NCBI GenBank assembly: GCA_963576475.1
Contig: OY754984.1
Location: 22,714,761-22,778,760 of the forward strand
Length of the DNA stretch: 64,000 bases
Origin: Molanna angustata
Lineage: Eukaryota; Arthropoda; Insecta; Trichoptera; Molannidae
Direction: 5' to 3'
A program made the position numbers and the translations under genes. The notes under the pieces were generated by a model. That model did not search any database. It saw only the letters and a program-made list of their open reading frames with translations, and was not told the origin of the DNA. Of the stretch, positions 56,101 through 64,000 are shown piece after piece (position 1 is the stretch's first letter; each line of letters opens with the position of its first letter).

Positions 56101-56144
56101 TTTCTTATTTTGTGACCTTTGGCAGTGAGGGACATACATCCTCA

Positions 56145-56225
56145 TGTATTCCCCAAATCAAGCAAAAGTGCTTGTTGTAAAGGTGAATGAAATCGGTCGA
56201 GACAGTATTCGAACCCAGCGCGCAT
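56145..56225 (-). mobile_element. SINE-A fragment (B box and body start)
   Basis: Minus strand CGCGCTGGGTTCGAATACTG-TCTCGACCGATTTCATTCAC, CTTTACAACAAGCACTTTTG. The head before the B box is lost. Confidence 0.65.
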
Positions 56226-56394
56226 CTGTATTACAATTTTATTAAAAGTTATATGATTATATGTGCACTAGTGCACTAGTGAAAATCGAAGTCAAAAAAT
56301 CAATATTTAATAATTGTTTGACAACGAAACACAAAAATAGGTCATACATTTGTAAAAATATTCGGATACATACTTTTTTGCTTGGTTTGCACCA

Positions 56395-56700
56395 ATATCT
56401 ATAAGAGTTGTCCGCCAGCCTCTACATCTTTTGGTAGCTGCTACAGCGCACATCACTGATCACCTGGTCCATATAACTGTCTCTAGGTGACGTCTACGGT
56501 TTTTGCCTTGCGTCTTTCCTTCGGCAATAGTAACGAGCAGACCCGAATGCCTGATGTTATGGCCTATCCATTTGGATTATTGTTGAGCAAATCTCTTTTA
56601 GAGTAAATTAATCTCGTTTCTCCGACTCTGATCTGTACCACTTCTATTGGTATGTGATCTGACCAATGGAGTCTAGCCATATTATTTATTGTAGGTACGG
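56395..56700 (-). pseudogene. LINE C-terminus (RTE-like), badly decayed
   Basis: Minus strand: RHSGLLVTIAEGKTQGKNRR, R-H-L-E-T-V-I-W-T-R, then AATKRCRGWRTTL. It follows the pattern T-I-x-E-G-x-x-x-G-K/R-x-R-R-R with a final R-x-x-W-R box. Confidence 0.5.
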
Positions 56701-57292
56701 AATTCCCTTGAGACTTGGTTGGCACATATCTATGACAACAAACCTACCACGATTCACTTGTCTTGTTCAAATGAATTAATCTGTAAATATGTACATCTTT
56801 TTGAGGAACGCTATGTTATGGCATGTATGTAAGTTCTTCAACATTCACCGTTGGCCCTTAACAACAAAACGTACGAATTATTAAAATATCAAATTGAAGA
56901 GTATCGGCATTAAGGTGGTCGTGTAATAAGCGGACCGCAAGCGCACGGGGGCGGTTTTCAATCCATACACGTGGGCGTGTGTGTGTGTGTGTGGGGGGGT
57001 GTATTTTCGGCTGAAATAAGGGTTGAAATAATGACACGCATAAAATAGACATTTAAGGATGGTATGGTGCTTCCCGATTCTTCCAACGTGTCCCTTTATT
57101 CCTGCTTCCCAGGATATTAATTTTCATCTTAATACTGAAAGGGTTTGGAAAGCTATCTATCGCTCGCTCGCATGTAATGCGAATTTTAATTTGGTTTAAT
57201 GGATTTTGCAAATTAAACAAAATTTGAATAATAAACCTTTATTAAGGATATATATCTATAACACTAAATATACCAATGGTCTTATATCATGT
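56701..57292. other. Unassigned, with a small (GT)n/(G)n patch
   Basis: GGGCGTGTGTGTGTGTGTG-GGGGGG at 56972-56998. 56930-57140 is GC-richer and matched by no other sequence in the window. No coding frame recognised. Confidence 0.3.
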
Positions 57293-57365
57293 ATAGATGG
57301 GTCGATAGCAGAATTGACATCGCGCTGTATTAGCTATCTATTGGACGCAAGTTCGAATATGTATT
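57293..57365 (+). mobile_element. SINE-A head, decayed
   Basis: GATGGGTCGATAGCAGAATT, CATCGCGCTGTATTAGCTAT and ACGCAAGTTCGAATATG keep the spacing of A box, anticodon arm and B box. Confidence 0.55.
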
Positions 57366-57539
57366 CACAGCATAACTAACAGTTAGCAGAAACCAGTATA
57401 ATTTGCGTGGGTGTATATTACATTATAAAATGAAGCACAAAACATGCGTATATTACCACACATCATCCTCGTCACACCTGAAAGGCACTGTATTCAGAAC
57501 GTAAGATGTTATTTTGTCTCATGTATTTTATTACCCGTC

Positions 57540-57880
57540 ATTGTTTCTTGATATATTTAACAAAAATATTTATCTGACAACACCTGATTACATCTTCCTC
57601 TCCTCTTCCTTTCCTTATCCCTTAGTCTTCCCATCATGGCTATGATTTGTTCTAATATGCTATTTTCTTTGTTTTTGTCTTTTTTTTTTCCTTTTTTCAT
57701 TACTTTTCTTCTGCTATCTTTGTTTATTTTGTAATGTGATTAACTTATTGCCATAGTACACATTGTTTTGTATATTTAACATTTACTCTGGTTGGTTGGA
57801 AGAAATTGCCATTAGGCAATAAGTCTGCCAGTGTACTAATTATATGTACAAGAAGATTAAATAAATAAATAAATAAAAAA
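57540..57880 (+). mobile_element. LINE 3' end carrying the SINE-B-type tail
   Basis: AAAAATATTTATCTGACAAC-ACCTG (coding end), CTCTTCCTTTCCTTATCCC, and at 57785 GGTTGGTTGGAAGAAATTGC-C-ATTA-GGCAATAAGTCTGCC, then (AAAT)n at 57858-57880. The hairpin TTGCC/GGCAA and its flanks are those of SINE-B. Confidence 0.75.
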
Positions 57881-58319
57881 AAATTCTCATTTCGAATTAT
57901 TAATAAAATTAGTAACTATTCCGTATTATGTTTGCGGTGCTATTTGAGTAATACATAAAATATTTGATTTGATCTGGGACGCATGTGAGTCATACCACTT
58001 TTTAACGGTTTTGAAATGTCAAATCGCGTCGGGAATCGTTTTGTTGACATATACCTACATATTTTGACGGACATTTTGACCTGATTGACCTGTTTTATGT
58101 GAGCTATGTGTCTTTTTAATGTTTTTTGAAGTAGGTAGTGGTTAATTAGTTACTAGCACAAAATTTATTGATTGTGTGCTTACCTTATCCATGTAGAACA
58201 GAAACTATGATCACCCAGTAAAGATGAAAAGTGCTAGCCCTAGAATAAGTTTTCCTAGTTTTGCAGCAGTAGTTTACTTGTTTGTTTCGTTGTAAAATAT
58301 TATGTGATAAAAAAAATGT
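57881..58319. other. No feature recognised
   Basis: Ordinary AT-rich sequence. Confidence 0.35.
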
Positions 58320-58520
58320 CTTTGTTGAAATTACCAAGCTTCCTTGGTCACATCGCCATATTCCAGTTAAAAGAAGTAGAGGCAGGTCTCCTGCGCGATG
58401 GTGTGGCCAGATTAAGGAGATGACCTTTATTCGGCGGTGTGAGCTACCTGGAGATGATTCGTTGTGGCCATTGGCGTTTCAATGGATCACAACCCTCAGC
58501 AGTGAGAAAACGAAGAAGAA
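58320..58520 (+). pseudogene. RTE (BovB-like) LINE C-terminus scrap
   Basis: LGHIAI then PVKRSRGRSPARWCGQIKEM, R-R-C-E-L, a decayed end and GTGAGAAAACGAAGAAGAAG. The same RSRGRSPxRWxxQI box as at 51490-51530. Confidence 0.72.
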
Positions 58521-58739
58521 GAAGAGAAGACAGAAGTGTAGTTATTTATTTGTACAATATAATCAATCATAACAATATCGCAACCAGACACCTGTCGTAT
58601 ATTTTTCGTATAATGCGTTTACTAACGTATAAAAAAGGCATTATACCATCTTGAAATACAAGTACTTTCTTTTGATTCAACACAAGGTGATGCTAAAGTA
58701 TACATACAAACTAAACTTCTATATTTTTTTTATATTACC
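58521..58739. other. No feature recognised
   Basis: AT-rich between two LINE scraps. Confidence 0.3.
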
Positions 58740-58870
58740 TTTATTGAGAACAAGCCGAAGAGGTGTCGGCAGACCCCAGGCTAGGTGGTCTGATGACATC
58801 AAGAAATGTGCCGGAGGGAGGGAGGCCTATGTCCAAGAATGGAAAAATCAGGCTGAAGAATACCTTTAAC
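58740..58870 (+). pseudogene. LINE C-terminus scrap
   Basis: RTSRRGVGRPQARWSDDIKK, C-A-G, then a deletion, YVQEWKNQAEEYL, stop. The RGRPQxRWSDDIKK box matches the minus-strand LINE at 39840-40270. Confidence 0.75.
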
Positions 58871-58929
58871 TAAAATTTATTATGATTTTTAATGAAATTC
58901 TTAGCAATGTTTCGAAATACGCATTTAAA

Positions 58930-59015
58930 ATGGAAAATGCAATGAGAGACATAGGGGCTGTCCAAGAAATTCGGGACATGGCGTGATGGTATTGATGTAT
59001 GAAAAATTACAAAAT
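58930..59015 (+). pseudogene. RTE-like LINE 3' scrap
   Basis: CGGGACATGGCGTGATGGTA-TTGATGTATG is the terminal RDMA-stop and tail of the 38109 family. Confidence 0.65.
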
Positions 59016-59576
59016 ATATTTTTTAAATTAACCTGACTATTTTTTTTACAAACGCATCACTTCTACAAACGAGAATGAACAAATGTGGCGTTCGCATCAA
59101 GTATATTTTTATATACCCTTTTATTAACTTCACTTGTCTTTCTCTCTGTATTGGAGTTCTTCAATCGTTTTTTTACTTACCTACTTCTGACCAGATCCTC
59201 TGGATCTTCCGATGACAATTTATGTCAAAATTATTTCCAGATTGATTCATTTGATATTTTGATAAAATTGAACAATTTGTATTTCATACAAAGTAAACGA
59301 AGCCATGCGTTTTCGGCTGAGCGTTGATAAAATTTGAATTTCATTCGGCTAAATGCAACAAGAAAAAGAAGTTGCAACAATAATATTTTATTGTTATTAA
59401 ATTTAAAATAACAATGTAAATCTTTTTTAAACATGATTAATCTGTTAACTTAATGAAAAATAATTATGCTAGTTAAAAATCGATTACAAATTTAATATGT
59501 GAAGGAAACTTTGAAACGGGTGTCGACAATTTTGTTTTTTTTTGTTTGTTTATTTTATATTTGTTTTTTATTTATT
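59016..59576. other. No feature recognised
   Basis: AT-rich; frames here (80 and 67 codons) carry no recognisable domain. Confidence 0.35.
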
Positions 59577-59800
59577 TGTCGGCATTCGTGGCTCAGTTGG
59601 TTTCGGTATCTGACTGCTGATCCAAAGGTCCCGGGGTCCATTCCCTGTGGAGACACAGTTTTTAATTATGTTTTCATTTTAAATCTGTGAGTCTCCAGTA
59701 TGTTGACAGCAACTGGTTATTGGGTGAATGTTAAATTAATATTTGACATAGTACCTACCTGTTAGTTGCCCGAGAAGTAATGTAAAATAAAATAAAATAA
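59577..59800 (+). mobile_element. SINE-C (tRNA-derived SINE), most complete copy
   Basis: Head GTCGGCATTCGTGGCTCAGT-TGG (A box), ATCTGACTGCTGATCCAAAG (anticodon arm), GTCCCGGGGTCCATTCCCTG (B-box position). Body TTTTAATTATGTTTTCATTT, GCAACTGGTTATTGGGTGAA, TATTTGACATAGTACC, CCCGAGAAGTAATGTAAAAT and an (AAAAT)n tail. Confidence 0.75.
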
Positions 59801-59825
59801 AATATAATGATAATAATAATATAAG

Positions 59826-59998
59826 ATGGGTCGATAGCAGAGCGGTTAGCGCACTGGGTTAATAATCCAGTGGTCGCGGGTTCGAATCCTGCCTCGACCG
59901 ATTTCGTTCACCTATAGCACAAGCATTTATGCTTATTTTAGGGAACGTAGGAAGATATATATGTACTTATTAAACAAGGACATATTCATTGAAAAAAA
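59826..59998 (+). mobile_element. SINE-A copy
   Basis: GATGGGTCGATAGCAGAGCG-GTTAGCGC, ACTGGGTTAATAATCCAGT (anticodon-like AAT in the loop), GGTCGCGGGTTCGAATCCTG-CCTCGACC, body GATTTCGTTCACCTATAGCA to GACATATTCATTGAAAAAA. Head stems pair well; it follows SINE-C by 25 bases. Confidence 0.82.
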
Positions 59999-60814
59999 AA
60001 TAAACAAAAAGTATTATTGTCGTTCATCGTTCGAGGTTCACCCTATACCTGTACAAGAGTTCCAAACGAAAGGTTTGACACAATTCCCTCCATATTGTAT
60101 GAAGGATATAAAGATATTGGCATATATTTCACGAAGCTCTTTCTCTCTCCCACAATATTCCTCGTCTACACACTCTCTTCTTCTGTCCTCTTTCTAATCT
60201 TCCCCTTGGCAGCTCGCACACACCTGTTCGACCCATTACACGAGATATATGGACAATTGAGAGAATGTATTTTGTATCGTTTATCTCAAATAAGTCAACC
60301 AAGTGCCTACTTATCCATCGTATAATTCTATCGTGAAATAAATCAAAGCTATTTTTAGTTATTCTAGATAAGAATATGTATATTTAGTCATTACTCATCC
60401 ATCCAGGCTTTTGAAAAGTGACTTAAAATTTCTGAAATTATATATCCGATTCGATGGCATTTTTTTAACCATATGACTTCATTATAGTGTAATATTTTTT
60501 AGTGTAAATGTAATTAAATATTATATCTAAGGTGTTCTATGTATACTATGATGACACAAAATGTTGTTATAAAGGAAATATCAAATACTTATGCTATGTT
60601 AGAAAGAAAATTCATATATTGTTTTGTTAAGGAATTGATGTACGAAATTTGTTATTTTTTTCCTTTTTTGTTATATTTGTTTTTTTTTTACAATAACTTA
60701 GGTTTATATATTATTTTCTTATTTTTTGTGTATTATCTATTAAATAAATTTCAAGGCCAGAATTATCTAGTCTAGAACTTGAAAATATATAATATATTTT
60801 AAACAGTAATTTTA
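59999..60814. other. Unassigned; a 102-codon frame not recognised
   Basis: 60017-60325 (+) encodes a basic start, a hydrophobic stretch of about 25 residues (near L-S-P-T-I-F-L-V-Y-T) and no known motif. It is less repetitive and somewhat pyrimidine-rich (60130-60200). The rest to 60814 is very AT-rich; the frame 60539-60775 is low-complexity. Confidence 0.3.
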
Positions 60815-60930
60815 TAAGTGACCCGTCTCAGAACAGGTTTTCTTAGTGAGACGGGGAACGAAAAATATATTGTAATTCATGTATTCTTATTTAATAAACG
60901 TCGGGTTGCCGGCACTGAAACTGAAAAAAA
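60815..60930 (+). mobile_element. LINE 3' tail with covarying stem-loop
   Basis: 60822-60855: CCCGTCTCA-GAAC-AGG..CTT-AG-TGAGACGGG, a nine-pair outer stem. Then ATGTATTCTTATTTAATAAA, GTTGCCGGCACTGAAACTGA and A-rich sequence. Confidence 0.7.
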
Positions 60931-61469
60931 AATATATCTATAACAAAATGATTTAAAAACTCTTAAGAGTGCGATTACCTACTTCCAGCGTAATTATTTT
61001 TCAATTTGATATTCCATAATTACTACTAATCGTTATAGTATATTAAATATAAACAAAAAATAAATATAAACGGAAGATATAATTAATTAAAGCAGATAAA
61101 AGAATTTAAAAAAATTTAAACAAAAATTAAAATTGCACTTAACATTCTAAAATAGTAGTTTTCGATTTTGTTGTTTGATTTGTTTCAATTTCCAGTATTT
61201 TATTTTTTTTTATTTTTGAATATGTGTTTTGGTATATTTGAATCGTCTATACTACCTACTCATTTTTCAATTATTTTCATGTTTTTCCTTTTTTTTTTTA
61301 TTTGAATATATATTCTGATATATTTTCTCATTTGTATATTCCTCTTTTTCATTTATTTTCAAACTTTTTTAATGTTTATTTAATTTTTTTTGTTCATGTA
61401 TGATTTGATTTTAATTACTTTTACTTTTATGTTGACTTTGCTTTGTATTGATATTTTTTATTTTTTTAT
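60931..61469. other. Very AT-rich, nothing recognised
   Basis: Long T-rich runs; no frame or repeat. Confidence 0.35.
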
Positions 61470-61620
61470 AAGTGATTCCCTCATCAAGCACAAGATTGTA
61501 ATCTTTTTGATGAGGTACTGCAAGGAAAAATATGTAAAAATGTTATTACTAGTGAATTTATATAATATTGATTTGTATTATAAAATTATTATGTTAAATA
61601 TAAAAATAAATAAATAAATA
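61470..61620 (+). mobile_element. LINE 3' tail with a different stem-loop
   Basis: 61479-61515: CCTCATCAA..AGAT-TGTA-ATCT..TTGATGAGG, then 100 AT-rich bases and AAATAAATAAATAAAA. Same position and layout as the covarying tails, different sequence. Confidence 0.55.
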
Positions 61621-61639
61621 AAATATACCTACACATTTT

Positions 61640-61890
61640 TTTATGAGAGAAACAATTTATGACATTTTCAGTGCGGATTTATATATTTTTTTATATCTTT
61701 TTTGTTCATTTTTAATTAATATAACACTGCTTCTACTGTTATTTTTGTATTTTTTAAACTTTATTTACACAAGGGTTTGTTTTTGAGTCCATATGTAGGT
61801 ATATATTTTTTTATGTTTTCTTACATCTATTATTTTTTATTATTATTTTTTTTGTAAGACTGTATTTGTCCCTTATAATAAATAAATAGA
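61640..61890 (+). mobile_element. LINE 3' tail
   Basis: Ends TTTTGTAAGACTGTATTTGT-CCCTTATAATAAATAAAT, the plus version of the tails at 3614 and 10905. Confidence 0.6.
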
Positions 61891-62179
61891 TAAAATAATA
61901 AACGAAGCCAGTAGATTTTCATATTATCTTTCGATTGAAATAAAATTCTACTTCATAGGCCTGTTAGTTTTTTAGCTACTTAGGTTAAAAAAAGTTTTAC
62001 TTAAACTAATTTTACATGAGAAGTATTAAACAAATTTAAATTTCTAAAAAACTCGCGCAATAGAAAAAAGATTTAAAAATAAAATATTTTTAAATTCAAA
62101 GCGTGTCTTTTGTGGGTTCAAGAAAATTTATTTTCAAAATTTACAACTTAGCCTCCTATAACCTATTAAGGGCAACTCA
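61891..62179. other. No feature recognised
   Basis: AT-rich. Confidence 0.3.
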
Positions 62180-62582
62180 TACCACTTCGTAATTTTGAAA
62201 GAAAGATCCTGCGGCGAATCTACGGAGCTGTTTGTGAGGGTGGTGTGTGGAGAATCAGATACAATCACGAACTGTACCAGCTTGATGATGAGAGACGTTA
62301 GGGTATTTGTAAGGATTGGGAAACTCAGATGACTTGGACATGTGGAGAGGATGAGTGAGCAACTGCCCGCTAGCTAGGAGTCCTTCACCATAGACCAGAG
62401 GATGTGAAGCGTGGGGGGAGACCCAAGTTGAGATCGATGGACTGCGTCCAGGGGGACCTGGACTCTTTGGGCGTGGTCAATTGGAGACAAGGAGCCGCTG
62501 ACAGATCGGAATGGTGAAGACTTTTTTGGAAGCCAGGTCCCACCTTGGGATGTGCAGCTGATGATGATGATGATGATGATAA
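62180..62582 (+). pseudogene. RTE-like LINE C-terminus with (GAT)n tail
   Basis: F-E-R-K-I-L-R-R-I-Y-G-A-V-C-E-G-G-V-W-R, I-R-Y-N-H-E-L-Y-Q-L-D, then frameshifted CGEDE, KRGGRPKLRSMDCVQGDLDS, LGVVNWRQGAADRSEW and a final GPTLGCAADDD reading into (GAT)n at 62556-62582. At least three frameshifts or stops. Confidence 0.82.
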
Positions 62583-62589
62583 TATTTAA

Positions 62590-63100
62590 CTTTCGATAAT
62601 ACGATCATATTTTCGCAAGGAATTCAAATGGCTTCCTATCCGTCTGCGCCGGGATCAACACACTCTTTGTCTTCTGTTTAATATTTTGAACAACCCTAAT
62701 GCTCCATCATATCTAACCGAAAGATTTCAACCTCTGGCCTCTCATGGACTCCCGCTTCGATCTAGAGAAGAGAGAACCCTCGCCATCCCATCACATGCCA
62801 CGGCTTTCTATTCATCATCCTTTACTGTCCATGCTGCCCGGTTATGGAACATCTTGGCCCTTGACATTAGAACTGCACCAACCAACGTTAGCAACCTTCA
62901 AATTTAGATTAAAGCGCGTGCTCCTACTTTCTATTTCTTAACCTACATACTTCCAATTTATTTCCCTATTCCTGTAGTTAGTCATATCTCATATCCTTTT
63001 TTTACCTTCCCTCCCATAGTGTTGTAACAGGTTTTATCTATGATTTGTTAAACTTACATTAATGTACATATTTTTATTCTTCTTACTTTCTTGTGTTTAA
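62590..63100 (+). pseudogene. LINE C-terminal domain with 3' UTR
   Basis: FKWLPIRLRRDQHTLCLLFN, I-L-N-N-P-N-A-P-S-Y-L-T-E-R-F, then LPLRSREERTLAIPSHATAF, FTVHAARLWNILALDIRT, A-P-T-N-V-S-N-L-Q-I, a -1/+1 shift to FKFRLKRVLLLSIS and stop near 62941. The 3' UTR has TTTACCTTCCCTCCCATAG and TTGTAACAGG. This is the post-RT end of a CR1/Jockey-like LINE. Confidence 0.78.
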
Positions 63101-63149
63101 ATGTAATATGTTTATAGTTTTGTATATGTTTTCTTTTCTTTTGTACATG

Positions 63150-63360
63150 TTGGTATATAAGCCGTTCGGTTTCTGTGCGGGCGTCCTGGGTTCGATTCCT
63201 AGCAGAGGAGAAATTTATTTAAATTTATTTCTCACGCAAATATTGCTTCTCTGGGCTGGAAACACTGGTTAGTTGGAATGAATTGCCATACGGCAATAAA
63301 CTCGCCACTTGCAGGGTGCAAGGAAGGTAATGAACACTTCCTTGCAGGGTGCAAGGAAAT
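63150..63360 (+). mobile_element. SINE-B copy
   Basis: AAGCCGTTCGGTTTCTGTGC, GGGCGTCCTGGGTTCGATTC-C (B box), AATTTATTTCTCACGCAAAT, CTCTGGGCTGGAAACACTGG, TTGCC-ATAC-GGCAATAAAC, CCACTTGCAGGGTGCAAGGA. The end CACTTCCTTGCAGGGTGCAA repeats once more (63328-63358). Confidence 0.78.
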
Positions 63361-63364
63361 GCTT

Positions 63365-63525
63365 TTTTTTATTATTGAAACCAAACAAAAATATAACAAT
63401 ATACAAACAATAAAAATATTACAAAAAAGTACAATTTAAATAGGTTATATGAAACATTTTTTTATAGGATTATTTGGTATATACCACCTCACTAGGCTGA
63501 GCCTGTACCGAGGTGGCGGAGTTCA
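63365..63525 (-). mobile_element. LINE 3' tail with covarying stem-loop
   Basis: Minus strand 63516-63484: CCACCTCG-GTAC-AGGC-TC-A-GCCT-AG-TGAGGTGG, then AT-rich to CAATAATAAAAAAAAGC at 63363. Confidence 0.65.
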
Positions 63526-63544
63526 TTATTTATTTATTTATGTA

Positions 63545-63670
63545 CCATTTTCTCCCATTACTGTTACAGATGGTTATCTAGAAGAAATTGCCACCAGGCA
63601 ATAAGTCCGCCATTTGTACTAGTTAATAAGTATTGTACAATAAAATGTTTCAAGTAAATAAATAAATAAT
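63545..63670 (+). mobile_element. LINE 3' tail carrying the SINE-B-type hairpin
   Basis: ATCTAGAAGAAATTGCC-ACCA-GGCAATAAGTCCGCC, TTTGTACTAGTTAATAAG, then AAGTAAATAAATAAATAA. The loop differs from 57795 (ATTA), the stem does not. Confidence 0.7.
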
Positions 63671-64000
63671 CATACCGTACTGCCAAAATTTTACGAGCGA
63701 ATACAAAATACTTACTGAAAGGTTGGAATCAGCATTTGAGCGATTTTGACAGATCCCATATAATAAAATAATAATAATAATATATTATATATTCCTCTGG
63801 CGTTGTGCTTAATTAAAAGAGACTTGCATATGGTAATTTCTCCCTTAACCCTTTGGGCACGCACGGCCTTCGCATATGTGTCCGCTTTATAATTTTCCAT
63901 TCCTCAATTAAAATGCCTTAATATCGAAATGGAACCTTGGGCTAATCTCCTATCCCATCTCCAATTCCACTACAAATTGTGGATCAAAATATTAAGCCTG
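63671..64000. other. No feature recognised
   Basis: A 62-codon minus frame at 63712-63900 has no known domain; the window ends in ordinary sequence. Confidence 0.35.

Overview
This window looks like animal, most likely insect and probably lepidopteran, nuclear DNA. It is AT-rich and I find no convincing host gene, no rRNA and no functional tRNA. The lepidopteran guess rests on the families of dead reverse transcriptases and on tRNA-derived SINEs that share a short 3' tail (GTTGGAAGAAATTGCC..GGCAATAAG) with LINEs, a tail type I associate with moth and butterfly genomes. The guess is not proven.

Almost everything recognisable is a mobile element. (1) About twenty 5'-truncated non-LTR retrotransposon (LINE) 3' ends, mostly the last 60-400 codons of RTE-like and CR1/Jockey-like polyproteins. 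The best is a 390-codon reading frame at 38109-39281 (-) that still carries YADD. (2) A Penelope-like element at 7131-8428 (-) with an intact-looking GIY-YIG endonuclease domain, flanked by inverted terminal sequence and long (AT)n. A body-less relative, two terminal sequences facing each other between two (AT)n arrays, lies at 44361-44627. (3) At least eight copies of one Helitron/Helentron-like non-autonomous family, called H here (778-2077, 3474-4930, 15595-16342, 23844-27843, 46205-46490, 47553-49050 and fragments). It has TCCAACTGTCGA at its 5' end, the inverted copy near the 3' end, a CATGT/ACATG hairpin and CTAG|T. It carries a CA/TG microsatellite and a captured piece of an RTE 3' end. 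(4) Four tRNA-derived SINE families (A-D). (5) Several palindromic or terminal-inverted-repeat DNA elements, among them an 834-bp foldback-like element with arms made of about 18-bp subrepeats (47646-48479), a 686-bp palindrome flanked by TTAA (50459-51144), a 178-bp hairpin with an AAT duplication (27451-27628) and a 2.8-kb insertion (24262-27040).

Layout: 1-5.6 kb H copies, SINE-A and tandem repeats; 5.6-9.3 kb (AT)n arrays, a duplicated RTE/LINE block, the Penelope-like element and a LINE; 9.6-23 kb scattered LINE and SINE tails, family G repeats and a palindrome; 23-28.2 kb a 210-bp tandem array, then an H copy split by nested insertions; 28.3-37.4 kb sparse sequence, two GC-rich patches and an ATTC microsatellite; 37.7-40.3 kb the RTE reverse transcriptase and other LINEs; 41-45.2 kb palindromes and the second (AT)n/Penelope cluster; 46-51.2 kb H copies, the foldback element and the TTAA palindrome; 51-64 kb mainly LINE and SINE 3' ends.

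No operon or pathway can be read here. The biology is nested transposition: insertions inside insertions give relative ages, and LINE tails with base-pair-preserving changes suggest RNA structures used in retrotransposition. Boundaries of repeats are by eye, usually good to about 5-20 bases. Family assignments are by pattern, not by database search.
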